A stretch of 64,000 bases of DNA from Paralvinella palmiformis (lineage: Eukaryota > Annelida > Polychaeta > Terebellida > Alvinellidae), in contig JAODUP010000142.1 in assembly GCA_025642065.1 (NCBI GenBank), positions 535,001-599,000 on the forward strand, written 5' to 3'. Shown here in pieces: positions 30,368-42,004 of the stretch. Under the pieces are notes generated by a model. That model was not told the origin of the DNA and searched no databases. It saw only the letters and a list, made by a program, of their open reading frames with translations. Position 1 is the stretch's first letter. Each line of letters begins with the position of its first letter. The translations under genes were made by a program, and so were the position numbers.

Positions 30368-33300
30368 CTAGATCTGATTAAACATGATCTCTTTAGGTTA
30401 CACAGTAAATAACCCAAAATATAAAGTAATTTTTTAACAGCTTGTACCCAACCATGGAATGAGACTTACTCATGATATTTTGGAGCACACACAATAGCGA
30501 TAGCCTCAGGTAGTAGTTGCTGGTATGAGCAGTGTGTATGTAGATCAACACTTGACAAAAAGGCAGTCTGACTTGGATGGGTCTGAAATAAATATCTTGT
30601 TGTGGTTAAAACTATTAGATTTGAGCAGCCTCAGTGAATAATTGGCTGCTGATGAGAGAGATAAAGTTTCTATTCTGACAAAGAATGCACTAGAAAATAT
30701 CATTGCATGTTATGTCTGCATAACATATTGTGACGTGAATATTTCAAGACTGTATGTTTTCCCTGCTACTACTAGATTTAACCTTCACTCACTGTGAAAG
30801 TAATTTTGTCTGACTTTCATTCAGCATGCAAAAGTTAGCAATCTACAAAAACCTTAGACATACATCCCGCCAGTTACAAATAAATTACCAAATATGTCAA
30901 GTCAAGCATGCGATGTAAGAGTATGCAGCACTAGCTCTATTACATTACTGATACACATAGATGAATATAAACAACTACCACCTCTACCATAATCAGTGTA
31001 TGCATACATATTTTTATTCTGTCAGTGATGTCTGCCAAATCCATCAGTTTTCCTATGTAGCTACCTAATAACATACATTTCTGACATACTATTACTAAAT
31101 TCATATGAGTCATGTCACTTCTATTGCAGCATAGAAAATATATTTATATCAACAAAATGTATTGTCATGACCTTGATGTTATCTTGTATTAAATTCTGAT
31201 CAGATAACTGGCATCTTAATCATGACATTTGGATAAAAACTTATCAAGTCAGAAATGATCTGAACCTCATGAAGGTTTTAATGTAAATGATAATACTTAC
31301 ATGTATCCAGCCAAGAGTGATAAGATTTTTGGAATCTTGATAATTAAATATATCCTCTTCACTTTCAGTGGTACAAGTGTCAGATGTTCCACTTTGTTTG
31401 GGAATCAGCAGAGCACTGATGGTAAATGCATTATTTCTCTGAAATTATTAGATACAAAATAATCTTTCATATTTTTTCTGAAGAGCCTAATCTCAAAATA
31501 ATGACAATTTTCCTCCTTTAACCACATCACATACCAGATGTCCACAAAGTATTCCACATGTTTCAATATTCTGCCTTGTGTTGGGCGAGGCTATGGACAA
31601 AAATTTATCTGTGACTGCAGACGGCACAAGAACATCACGTAAATTGTACTTGTTCAATGTTGGAACTCCAGTCACAGTGAAATGACTTGGTTTCTTACTT
31701 CGGTCAACTGCTGGTACACTGACATATCAAACAAATGATACCATTGAATGTTTGTTAATACAGTTAACTTTAGTATAAAACACCAAAACATTATATTACA
31801 TGAACAAATGTATTGTGATCATAATCAAAGGCTCATACAAGAGTAAAAGTAATAACATTATTCAGCAAAATATTTAATACTGTATTTAATAATAATAATG
31901 TATATTTAATAAAGCGCCCTTACTAGCAGGAGCCATTCAAAGGCGCTGTACAAATAATATGTAATTTAATAATACCCCAAATAATGTCTGTAAAAACCCT
32001 GTAATGATTTAAGATAAAAATTATTTATCTGTGAAAGCGACCTTAAATAGGTGTGTTTTTAGAAGAGACTTAAAATTTCCAAGAGACGACGAATTTCTAA
32101 TATTTGCCGGCAACTTATTCCACAAATTGGGGGCTGCAACACTAAACGCACAATCACCATATGACTTGAGCCGAGACACTGGCACCTGCAATAGTATCTG
32201 ACTGGATGACCTGAGTTTTCGGATGACTTTCTAATGGAAACCAGTTCACACAGGTATTCTGGTGCCATATCATTAATAGATTTATAAGTTATTAACAGAA
32301 TCTTAAAATGGATACGCTGTCTAACAGGTAGCCAATGTAGTTTTGAAGAATTGGGTATATGATCATATTTTCTAGTATTTGTTACAATGCGAGCTGCACT
32401 ATTCTGAATTCGCTGAAGGCATTAATGTTATAATCAGATATGCCATATAACAGGAGTTACAATAGTCTATACGAGATGTAACAAAGGCATGAACTACAGT
32501 TAAAAGTGATTCTTGTGTCAAGAATGCTTTTAAACAGTGATGTTCTAAGATGGTAGTAGGCAGCTCGGCATACTGATGTGAATGTTCATGCATGTTAATA
32601 CATTGGTCAAAAATAACCCTAGATTTTTTACTGACCCTTAGGGTAATCGAAGATGCACCCATCTGAAATATCTTGGTGTCTTTTGGTTAAACATGTGGTG
32701 ATGCCAAATATAAAATATTTGTTTTATTATCATTTAGTTTTAGAAGATTTTGAGTCATCCATAGCCGGATATCGGCAATACAATGTTCTAAATTCAAAGG
32801 AAGAGGAGAAATTTAACTCATTGTCAGGATCCAGTGATATATACAGCTGTGTGTCATCAGCATACAAGTGATATTTAATCCCATAGGCAGTGTCATAATG
32901 GTTAGAAACAAAATACCTTGGCTTCAGATCTCTGCTTGGAATTTGAGGTTCTGACAATTGATCACGGTATGTCTGCTCATAATCAGGTGGAGGTGTTATA
33001 GGAATTGTTGTAGATATACTAACACCACTCAGGCGTATATGCTGTTCATCTTCAAGCCTTTTCTGCTCCTGATATTTCATAAACAAAAATCTACATTCAC
33101 ATAACCTTGTTTAAATATAGTTGATGTAAGTATTATATGCATAACATTGAAAGAGGCAATTTAATTGGTGTGTATAAGCAAGCTTCTATGTAGGTAACTA
33201 GGGATAAGTTAATAATGTGTCCACAGTGTGTGTGTGTGTCTTTATAATAGAAAAGCACATTATCATTATAATAAAGTTAAAGATGACACACCTTTATCTT

Positions 33301-33546
33301 AAGGAATTCTAACATTCTTTGTTGCTCTAGTAACATGTCTTCTTCCTGTGTCTTCCATTGCTTGTTCTTGTCATGTTCAGCAATTTCTTGTACTTTAAGA
33401 CGTGCTTCTTCCAATCGAAGTCTCTCCGCTTCCTCAGCTGCTTTCTGTTCTTCCCTTGCTTTCTGTCAGTGTAATGAGATAGCTGAACATTTGATTAAGA
33501 ATTCAGGAAGATCTAAAATGTACTAGTACTACATGTACTAGGTAAT

Positions 33547-33582
<36 letters not shown>

Positions 33583-34401
33583 TGTATATAAATACTACCC
33601 TGTTTTGTTTAATGGGGGGAATATAAAAATGCTTTAAACTACATTACATCCAAAGAGGCAGATTTACCTTTGACATAATATGATACCAGTTTAACATATT
33701 TAATGTAAAAAAACACTCAAACAAACATACCTCTTCTGCTTTCCTTTTTACTTCATGTTTTGTGTATTTTTCTCTCAGTTTTTCTTTTAGGAGTTCAGCC
33801 AGAGAAAACATCTTGGTTAGTCTCTGAAAATTAAAATGTTGGCATCAGCTATTTACTTTTTGAGCGTTGAAAAATAATGGCGAAAGTTTGCTTCATGGTT
33901 TTAGCAAAAAATATTGAATATATGTATATAATAATAAGTTTATACTTTTTTGGTCAACTCCTTATCTTTTACAGTTGAACTCTTATAATCTGGATGTTTT
34001 GGAAGCTTTTCCACAAATAATCTAGAAAGAAACCATATGTTATGGTTAATTGTATAAATGACATTCCATTCACATAATGAGAAAAATCAAGGCCTCTATT
34101 TTAAATGACAGATATATTTAGAAAGGCAGTGGAAGTGAATAGGGCAGTATAATTGATATTAGCAAAAAATAATCCTTGTCTTGTGGATAAAAATACCATT
34201 TACATACGTCGTGTACTTTGAGCACAGAATAAATGCACTCTCCAAATCTCCATCATCAAGGTATGAATTTGTCATGTGAACCATCTGTTGACCTGAACGG
34301 AAATATCGTTTGGGAGGGATATTGACATCAACATCAACCTGGCAGCCATACTGGCAAAGGGCTCTTACACGAGCACTTGGATCTCTTATCTCTTCAAACA
34401 T
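28256..34401 (-). CDS. STAMBP: STAMBP/AMSH K63-specific JAMM deubiquitinase, complete
   Basis: AMSH removes K63-linked ubiquitin chains on endosomes and works with STAM and ESCRT in receptor sorting. Exons: 34208-34401, 33946-34021, 33731-33823, 33292-33462, 32917-33068, 31535-31718, 31301-31438, 30470-30582, 30212-30314, 28256-28315; all splice borders and phases agree and total 427 residues (human 424). The N-terminal region (residues ~10-70, DIPPRRYFRSG-like) is the MIT domain; ~90-185 is charged and coiled-coil-like. P231-K238-P239 (PAVDRSKKP) fits the STAM SH3-binding motif PxVDRxxKP. The JAMM zinc site is complete: E281, H336, H338, D349 (HTHP with SxxD), one residue offset from the human positions. 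The protein ends VVDLR, like VTITDLR in human. The true ATG is 34399-34401; an upstream in-frame GTG is not a start. The acceptor at 34467 implies a non-coding first exon further upstream. Confidence 0.97.
28945..30068 (-). repeat. SINE family A interrupted by a MITE
   Basis: The 3' tail piece (gatgttttatggccactggtgc) is at 28945-28978. The body resumes at 29925 (ctaaattggcc, cacctcc-like caacctccaaa, gaaagatgaaacaccc, then a decayed B box and head) to about 30068. The break falls exactly where intact copies read tgtatgctaaatggg. Confidence 0.75.
28979..29924. mobile_element. Pogo-like MITE nested in a SINE
   Basis: The left end reads CCGTATATACTCACATATAAGTCGA. The reverse complement of the right end reads CTGTATATACTCAGGTATAAGTTGA. 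The target appears to be a TA dinucleotide in the SINE, as in Tc1/mariner-pogo insertions. The interior has a long imperfect tandem duplication (29157-29370 versus 29389-29645) and no transposase. Similar outer sequence occurs at the right end of the pogo relic near 35790. Confidence 0.75.
30331..30362. repeat. (TA)16 next to the STAMBP exon 9 acceptor
   Basis: A pure TA run sits 16 bases upstream (minus strand) of the exon starting at 30314, separated from it only by the pyrimidine tract and AG. Confidence 0.95.
31886..32912 (-). mobile_element. 5'-truncated L2-like non-LTR retrotransposon in STAMBP intron 5
   Basis: Minus-strand reading gives, in order and with frameshifts: the reverse-transcriptase motif [14 protein letters not shown] (about 32815-32880); [31 protein letters not shown] (family [18 protein letters not shown], about 32450-32530); [17 protein letters not shown] and [11 protein letters not shown] (about 32060-32165); then a 3' tail with cagcgcctttgaatggc, gggcgctttattaaat and ATT repeats typical of L2 elements. 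The copy begins within about 15 bases of the STAMBP exon 5 donor. It is inactive: stops and frameshifts occur throughout. Confidence 0.85.
33550..33578. repeat. (TA)n microsatellite in STAMBP intron 3
   Basis: Pure TA run between exons 3 and 4. Confidence 0.9.
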
Positions 34402-34466
34402 GATGTAGTTCACTATGATGATCTTGGAATGAATTTTATGCTTTGCATTTCTTTCTCATTTGTTAA
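34402..34466 (-). other. STAMBP 5'UTR part of the first coding exon
   Basis: On the minus strand a clean acceptor (ctttgtttcag) ends at 34467. The 65 bases before the ATG have no upstream ATG in frame. The remaining 5'UTR exon and the promoter are not located. Confidence 0.7.
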
Positions 34467-34689
34467 CTGAAACAAAGTAAAATATATGTTAACACAAATT
34501 ACCAGAAAATTGCTTTTATCAGAGAAATATTATAGTTAGTCTTAACATTTGTTTCAGTCCAAAAATATATTTTTTAAACATTTAAGGACATTGAAGTAGA
34601 ACACAATCCACATTCATCAATGCAGGTGTATCTCTCATACACTCTTAACACAAACATTCACACAGTTTGAAACATTTTTAACATTTCAG

Positions 34690-35812
34690 ATAAATATTAC
34701 TGTTATAAGACACACCAGGTTTTTGGACCAATAAACCCCCCTAGAGTCGAACCTGTGTATAAGATGCACTAAAATCAGCAAATTTATTCAAATCCCAAAA
34801 ATTCATCATCATCACTATCTTCATTGAATATCTGTTCATGTGTCATCATACATGTCATCACATTCTTCGTCTGAGTCAGTGTCAGATTTGTCATGCTGTT
34901 CATCCCACTATATATCTTTTCTGTGCCATCTAAATCATTGCTGGTAGAACACTTCTTGAAAAGATTTGGTAATAATGCCAGGGTCGATTTAATCCCAGGT
35001 CGCGTTCACCCACTGTGTGATGATAGGTAATAAAGACCGCTTCAGGTTGTCTACTGCTGTGCATTCGTTTCGGTAATGCTGTTTGCAGTAATTTATTAGT
35101 AGTTCCCATGTGTCAGCTTTGGAAGCAATTAACACATTGTTTGCTGTAATCATTTTCCTTTGATGAGGCTTCTATGATCATTCTTTACGTGGCCTTATTT
35201 GCCATTCCCGTTCAATCACGCACGCTCACACATTTCAATAATAATGACACGTCTTAGATAGACCAAAAATAAAATCTGCCTCTAATAGTTTATGGAGGCG
35301 GCGGTATTAGTCATAGTGCGGCCGTTTTCATACGGCAGCTGATATGGACCTACACCTTTTGTAGTATCAGATTGTCGTACTTTACTGGATTCCTGTGCTT
35401 TCTGGATCCCTGTGCATCAAACAGATTAATTGCGATCCGGATCATTTTGACACCTCTAGATAATAAATCATGTGCTGGCCGTTCCCAGATGGCCTTGGTA
35501 CCAGCAACAATCTGACCCTGACTACATTACCCATAAATTATTACTTGACAACAGGCCGACACCAAGCTACTCACTGGCGGTTATTACAATTAAGTTTGGC
35601 TTCCAAAGACAACAGCGAAAACACACCTAATTAATTTGTTGTTCAGATATTCATCATTAATGTTGTAAAACAATATTATTGTATTTCCCCCCTAAATTAT
35701 GCCAAATATTACCTTCCCTTTTAGTCTAATCCATGTATAAGACGCACTCGCTTTTGACGACGATTTTGTGGTATCAAAAGTGCAGCCTATACATGAGTAT
35801 ATATGGTACTTG
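34690..35812 (-). pseudogene. Pogo/Tigger-like DNA transposon relic
   Basis: Minus-strand translation from about 35158 gives ANNVLIASKADTWELL...YCKQHYRNECTAVDNL...WVNATWD, then with frame breaks DPGIITKSFQE, NDLDGTEK, an acidic DTDSDEEC stretch and a final EDSDDDEFLGFE. This is the usual C-terminal layout of pogo/Tigger transposases (WI..AW..I....I..SF..C.I...DGTED, acidic tail, stop). The DDE catalytic core is not recognised, so the copy is internally deleted. The right end (accatatatactcatgtat in reverse complement) resembles the MITE ends at 28979 and 29924. Confidence 0.7.
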
Positions 35813-36059
35813 TCCGCCAAAAATGGTACTTGTCTGCCGATTTTAAAAAAAAATTCCACCAATTTTCTATTACCTGTTCAAGCAACTGGCCAATTAAGCA
35901 AAACTACAAGCTTTGTGATTGAAAACAAACATACAATTTGAAAAACAATACAACATGTATTATAATAATTAATTTCTATGCTAGAGCTAGAGCATCCTAT
36001 CAAGACTAGTGTTGTCAAACTTGTAACACAGTCAGTTCCTGCCATGATTGTACTCTGAC

Positions 36060-36310
36060 ATGGTTTCGCATTTTTCAGTAAAGCCGAGATTCCATATACG
36101 CAGTATGAGGCATGCGAATCCGACATTGCGGTAGCATATGCAACACTGTGGTATCCATGTGTTTCGAACATACCTCTCAACTTCTGACCTATTTCCCTTG
36201 GGAAAGCCTGCCTGGACACTTTAATTGCATGGTTGATTTATAAAATTCTAGATTCAAACATCCAATTCTGACCAATCGCTACATGGAGCGATCCATTTTG
36301 TCACATTCGC
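36060..36310 (-). repeat. Copy of the 'cttgg-AGGCAGGCTTTCC' repeat, inverted
   Basis: In reverse complement this copy reads gtgtccaggcaggctttccc, gagaggtatgttcgaaacacatgg, tgctaccgcaatgtcg, atatggaatctcggctt. The same words in the same order occur at 36877-37070 and 37139-37240. A 113-codon ORF here is a by-product. Confidence 0.7.
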
Positions 36311-36876
36311 AAATATAGAATCACACTGTTATAGACAATATCAAACGTTTTGAACACATGAAATAGCAAAGAAACATCATGCTTGTGAACCAGAAAGTGA
36401 ATCATGGGAATAGTGAAAGTATTTAAAAGACAAGATTGTATTGTGAAAACATGATAAAATTATCAAAACAAATATTTTTATTTAAACTAAACTTTTTTCT
36501 CCAACAATCCTATATTATCACCACAACCATAAACATGCTCTTCTACAAAAACAAGATATATGCCTATGCCACCCAGGGCCTGAAAAATATTTTTTCAATT
36601 CAATTGCCCCCGGGCAAGTAGATAGGAAATGCACTTGCCGAACAAATATTTTCACTTGCCTAACAAATTTTCACCTGATCCAAAATTATCATTTATTTTT
36701 AATCTTCTATATTTCACCTGCCTACATTACATATAAACAAATATTTGCAATAAAAATAAATTGTTTGATAAGAAATGTTCATTCAGTGAAGCCCATTGCT
36801 GCTTTGCTGAAGTACCTGTAGCCATTTTCACTCTCACTATATAAATAAGATTCCAAATAACCAAGAACCTTCCGAT

Positions 36877-37240
36877 TCGAGTGTCCAGGCAGGCTTTTCT
36901 AAGAAATGTAGGTCACAAAGTGAGAGGGGTGTTCGAAACAAATGGATACTGCAATGTCACATACGCTACCACAATATCGCATACTGCATATATGGAATCT
37001 CGGTATGCGAATCTAACAAAAAAGGAAAACATGTAAATGTACGAGTGTGATTCTATAGATTTATATGGGACAAAACGGTTGGCTGAATCCAGAATTTTAC
37101 GATCCGATCGTAAAATTCTGGATTCAGTCATCTAATCTGAGTGTCTAGGCAGGCTTTCCTAAGAAAATTAGGTAAGAAGGGGAGAGGGGTGTCCGAAACA
37201 CATGTATATTGCATATAGCATATGTGGAATCTCAGCTTTA
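36877..37240 (+). repeat. Two direct repeat units inside the hAT element
   Basis: Unit 1 starts at 36877 (gagtgtccaggcaggctttt) and unit 2 at 37139 (gagtgtctaggcaggctttc). Each continues with gagaggggtgt.cgaaaca and a closing atatggaatctcgg / atgtggaatctcag. The palindrome at 37083-37127 lies at the joint. A third, inverted copy is at 36060-36310 outside the hAT element. Confidence 0.75.
37083..37127. repeat. Perfect 22-bp inverted repeat with 1-bp spacer
   Basis: Two 22-base arms (starting ctgaatccagaa and ending ttctggattcag) are exact reverse complements around a single c at 37105. Such a structure would extrude readily as a cruciform or hairpin. The absence of any mismatch, in otherwise decayed repeat sequence, is notable. 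Confidence 0.97.
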
Positions 37241-37749
37241 GGCATAGCTGACACTCACAGGCAGCTTTGCATCACGAATTATAAGTATAGGAATGCAGCA
37301 GGAAAAACTATTATTTTAATTTGTTTGCTTATCAGGCATGCGCATACATGTATTTGGTGAATTTTTGTCTCAAAAGGCCACTTGCCTGAGCAGGCAAGTG
37401 ATCGGCGATCAGCACCAGCCCAGCATGAAAATACACTTGTCCCAGGCGTCCGGGCAACCGATTTTTCCGGCCCTGATACCACCAATTGAAAGTCATGAAA
37501 CGCGCTACTAAGTCCAACAACATTTAGCCATAATTACAAAAATCTGATAATTCTACATATAACTATTGATTTTCATCATAAAGCCATGAATCATTATCAT
37601 CAATCTATTTTCACTCCATGACTTTAGATAAAACTTTCTTCTCCTGATTACTGAATTTCTTAACACTGAAATAGTACTGGCCATTAAGCCCGCCCCCCCC
37701 CAAAAAAAAAAATAAGGGTAATAATATTGACTCAAAGTATTGGCTTAAT

Positions 37750-38085
37750 GGCCAGGATCTATGGTATATGCAAAGGCACCTTTATTGTGATGGACCGTTC
37801 CTTTACAATCTGTGGATGGAATCCTTTTGGGCCTGCTGACTTGGAAACATTCAACATATTTAGTTTCTTCTCAACCAGATCAGAAGTAATTATTACATCT
37901 CTGAGCATAACACTTTCCTGTCGCTTGTTCATAATAGGTATGGTGTCTGTGTCTTCCCTTATGAACATCCTAGTGAAGTACTTGTTTAGGATTTCTGCTT
38001 CTTCATGATCATCATTAATCAGGCTGTCGTCTTCCTTTTGTGTGTCAACAAGGCCTGTTTTGTTCTTTAGCTTGAATTTGAACAC
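37750..38085 (-). pseudogene. Non-LTR retrotransposon ORF2 fragment (CR1-like, start of RT domain)
   Basis: A 108-codon minus-strand frame reads FKFKLKNKTGLVDTQKEDD, then EEAEILNKYFTRMFIREDTD, then VEKKLNMLNVSKSAGPKGFH and HPQIVKE. This is the linker and first reverse-transcriptase motif (family pattern KAEILNDFFSSVF...KLNKLKVNKSPGPDGIHPRVLKE). The D of the PDG triplet is K here, and the frame ends soon after. It is a truncated, inactive relic. Confidence 0.87.
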
Positions 38086-39134
38086 ATATAATGCCAGTTG
38101 TGATATTAGTCATTCTCCAACATATCATCATTATGTCACACTATGTAATATAATTTAAGATGATGACAAGGATTTGCACAACACTCAAGAGTCTGTCACA
38201 TAAACAAACAACAAAATGTGACAGCAAACAGAACTGATCTGTAATCACATTTGTCTTAAAACAGAAGTCTAATTACTAGAGTCTAAATTAGACTAATAAT
38301 TATAATATACTCTGTACAACTGTGGTGGGTGTAGCCTATAGTAGACTATACTGCGTTAACTATACAGCAAATGAATTGAATTTCCAATAAGCATAACTTA
38401 GAACTCTTTGAATGTATATAGCAGCTCATATTGATGAGCGACGACTGGTTGACTGATGAGTAATAACCACAAGATGTCTAACTAGTCTAGACAATCTTTA
38501 AATATTATACTTTATAGTATGGTTAATACAGTAAATACCAGCCCAGTTGACGTTTACATTGAACAACTCCTATTGACTGATAAAACTCGTTAAATGGATA
38601 AAAACAGTTTGTTGAATTACCACCTACCCATATAGTTTGAGTTCATTTACTAATCACATATCTTTTACAAGACTAGATCCATGGATGTTCATTTCCTTCT
38701 TATCTTATGATATCGCCCGTTCTGCTAAAGTTGGCTTGTCCTATTTACCAACACATGTAAATTGTATCAAGAAACGCCCATTTGTATGACAAAGACTTTC
38801 ATTTAAACTAGGTATTACAAACAGCTAATTCAGGCCGGAAGATATTGTTAATTTTACTGACAGATAATGTGAAAATATTATTTTTAGCAAGACATGTACA
38901 CCGTGCATCGATAAACAAAACAATTTAAAATACAATAAAAACACATTAAAACATAAAAAAGGTATATAGACTCTATATGTAGCAGGACATGTATAAATAG
39001 TATGTATTTTAGTATGAATTTAGTTTGATTCATATAAATGAATTAGTTAATGAGTTATGATTGTTAATCTTGCTTCAAACAAAATACATATCGTAATACA
39101 TCCTATTTTTAATGTCTTATTTTAGTTCATGGTC

Positions 39135-39137
<3 letters not shown>

Positions 39138-39210
<73 letters not shown>
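39138..39210. repeat. (TA)n(GA)n compound microsatellite
   Basis: TA run to about 39172, then a GA run to 39210. Confidence 0.95.
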
Positions 39211-39213
<3 letters not shown>

Positions 39214-39631
39214 ACATGATGATTTTCATGATACAGCCATGTTGTAAATCCGTGTAATTTGTACATTACTATTGTTGATGGCAGACACACAGTTATTGTG
39301 TGTTGTGCACACGGCACTCTACTTACACTTGACATTAACGCTATATTTGGAGGAAATTTAAAATCAGTTTGAGCCAAGACTCCAAACAGCTCGTCTGATT
39401 AGTGGAACATTCACACTAACCCTAACATTTTATACTAAGATTATTGAATAAGCTTATTAGTATAAGTACATTCCCATAATTTATAAGAATATCCAGCAAT
39501 TAGTCAGGTGTGTATTTTTTTCAATTAAGTTTACTTTATTTTGATCCAATTCCTTGGTTCTTTAATTGTTTCATAATAATTGCCTGGTATTGTGTGTGCA
39601 CAATCCATTGTGGCTATGCCCTCCATGTTCA

Positions 39632-40048
39632 GGTTTCCCACGCGTCTTGGAAAATAACAAATTCCTTTTCGAAAGGAAATGTCCTGGAAAATTATTGCCT
39701 GTGAAAGATAGCCACTTAGAATTGAAAAAACCCGCGAATAAATATTATGCCTGTAGAAGAAAATTTCAATTATAGAAGAAAAAGCGTACCATATAGATAA
39801 TCTTAATATCCCATGTTAGTTAAAATTTAAATAAAAGTGGGTGAATCAAACAGCTAGAAGGAGTAAGGATGAAGCTGTACCATAAAATGTCAGTAATCGA
39901 TGATATATTGATTAAATATATCGTTTTCGCACGTATCTTGATTTACTACTTTTAAATCTTGTATAATTTGTCTTGGAAAATGGTTATATTATCCTGAAAA
40001 CGTCATGGAAATGTTTTGGAAACTAATATTTCCTTGGCTGTAGGAACC
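39632..40048 (+). mobile_element. Interspersed TIR element, 'GGTTCC' family, copy 3
   Basis: Left end GGTTTCCCACGCGTCTTGG and reverse complement of the right end GGTTCCTACAGCCAAGG match as terminal inverted repeats. The interior aligns with 26273-26676 and, inverted, with 7071-7435. No clear target-site duplication and no coding capacity, so the superfamily is left open. Confidence 0.75.
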
Positions 40049-40413
40049 ATGCATGCATGTTTCTTTGTTTGTTTTAATTTAGTAATAATGAGTATACTGT
40101 TTGTGACTACAATATGTTCATGTATATTTTGATATCCACTCAACAATATTTATATTTTTTATTAAAGACTCGAATCTCTGTTTTATTCGAAGGTATTTCG
40201 GTGTCCCTTGGACTTAAAATGCATGTAAATTACGCCTGATAATTCGAATTCGATTGTTCGCAATACAAACCGACAGAAACAATCGTAGTGAACTCCCAGT
40301 GCAAGCGTAATTACTAGTAAAAGTAGTCAATTGTTATTGACGGTTAATTACAATTATTTTATCTCCGTATTTGATGTAGGTGTTATATGTGTATATATCT
40401 TTGATCTGTGTAG

Positions 40414-40508
40414 TTGATGCATTTGATGCATTTGATGCATTTGATGCATTTGATGCATTTGATGCATTTGATGCATTTGATGCATTTGATGCATTTGATG
40501 CATTTGAT
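40414..40508. repeat. Perfect 9-bp minisatellite, about 10.5 copies
   Basis: The unit ttgatgcat repeats without change. Because the unit is a multiple of three it reads open in all frames (IKC repeats on the minus strand), which creates a false ORF. Confidence 0.97.
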
Positions 40509-40691
40509 CAAGAGCAATTTACTCCATGTGACATGTGTCACAAATGTGAGCGATAACGATTGCACTTGACTTACGAGCATCGCACATCTGATTATTTTTC
40601 ACGATTACACGCACATATTTGTCTGTGAAGGCTGTGTATAAATACATCGAAGTAATTACACAGGTCCCTTCAAATTCGATTAAACGGAGTT

Positions 40692-40693
<2 letters not shown>

Positions 40694-40774
<81 letters not shown>

Positions 40775-40775
40775 T
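40694..40775. repeat. (TA)n followed by (TTA)n
   Basis: About 49 bases of TA pass directly into about 34 bases of TTA units. Confidence 0.95.
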
Positions 40776-42004
40776 TAGTAATTATGAATAAACACTTTAA
40801 AAACTAGTAGTAATCTGGTTGTGGACCATTTTTCAGTGAAGTTCCGTCTCCAAAATGCAAACATACATGTTATATTAGTCAGTGATGTACTGTAGCTATT
40901 TGATAAACTGTAGAACTCATCAATATTGATGTGAATGATAACGGAATGTTGATCACTTCTATACAAGATTGATAGCACGCTAACTGTAACCTGAAACAAA
41001 TAATAACACAACCCTTAATTTGATATGGAATTGTTATGCTACATATATATATTAAGCCCATATATAAGCATAGATATACAAAATTTATTTCCAGGCCCAA
41101 TCTAAAATCTTATCATTGAAGGGATCGAAATGATAGCTGATTTAATAACTTTCTTTTCCACTTAAATTCGCTCTCGGCGGTCTGTTTATCCTTCAATAAT
41201 TTTTACACGTCATTTTTTTACATAGGCTACATGTATTATATACAATTCCAGTTATATCAGTTACCGACACGTTGAACTCCACTTTATATAGCAGCTGTTC
41301 AAAATATAGTTTTGTAGTACATTATGATATTATTTTCATAACGTTCTTTAATTTCTCCAGTTACTAGTAAAATTATCGTAACATTTTATTACATAAAAAA
41401 CTCTTTTTGTAGCCTTTGTTAGAAATGCTTCCATCGCATTATTATAAAATCATAATTAAAAAGTTTCTATTTTGAAAATGACCTACAGTAATAGTAATAT
41501 TGATTTCATAAAGTATTCTAGATAGAATCATTTAAAAGTGCATATATAATATAGTAAAACGAAAAATAATATTTTTAAAGCTTGTATTCCGTAGCAAAAC
41601 AAATGACAAAATGTTGTTACATATAAATGATAAAAATGTAAGGAGGGGACTGAAATAAAATTATTACAAATTCACCAAAACGGCTTTGGGAAAATGTTAT
41701 ATGGGCATGGATCCATGATAATAATATGAAAACTATTCGAAGAGTTCTTGAAGAGGACATGACTGCGTGACTGAGTGATTTCATCAGATAAGTTTGCGGA
41801 AAGTGGCGCCATCTATGAGATTATTAGTAGTTACGGACAGCATTAATTTTTGTATTTAAATTTTTTTCAAAACTAAAGCGGTTTGATACCGTTATATGTT
41901 TGTGTAAATTAAACTTATCACTGTTGTTTTTATTTTTCTACCAACGCTGTACATTTTTTTTTATATAGGACAGCCACTGTTTTCGTCTTTGCCTTGCAGA
42001 TAAT

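Larger units (their letters stand above)
36574..37475. mobile_element. 902-bp non-autonomous hAT-like element
   Basis: The left end is CAGGGCCTGAAAAATATTT and the right end in reverse complement is CAGGGCCGGAAAAATCGG, with gggcaagt/ggcaagtg words inside both. An 8-bp target duplication is visible: atgccacc at 36566-36573 and ataccacc at 37476-37483 (one mismatch). This size and the CAGGG ends point to the hAT superfamily. The interior holds two direct copies of another repeat joined at a perfect palindrome. No transposase. Confidence 0.85.
38090..42000. other. Gene-poor intergenic stretch
   Basis: Holds microsatellites at 39138-39210, 40414-40508 and 40694-40775 and the repeat at 39632-40048. 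It must also contain, or lie beyond, the STAMBP promoter (minus strand), which I cannot place. No coding exon was recognised. Confidence 0.6.

Noticed and set aside
34402..34413. GTG start four codons upstream of the STAMBP ATG
   Set aside because: Animal genes start at ATG; MFEEIRD at 34401 fits the family.
35878..36219. 113-codon minus-strand ORF
   Set aside because: It lies across the repeat copy at 36060-36310 and shows no domain.
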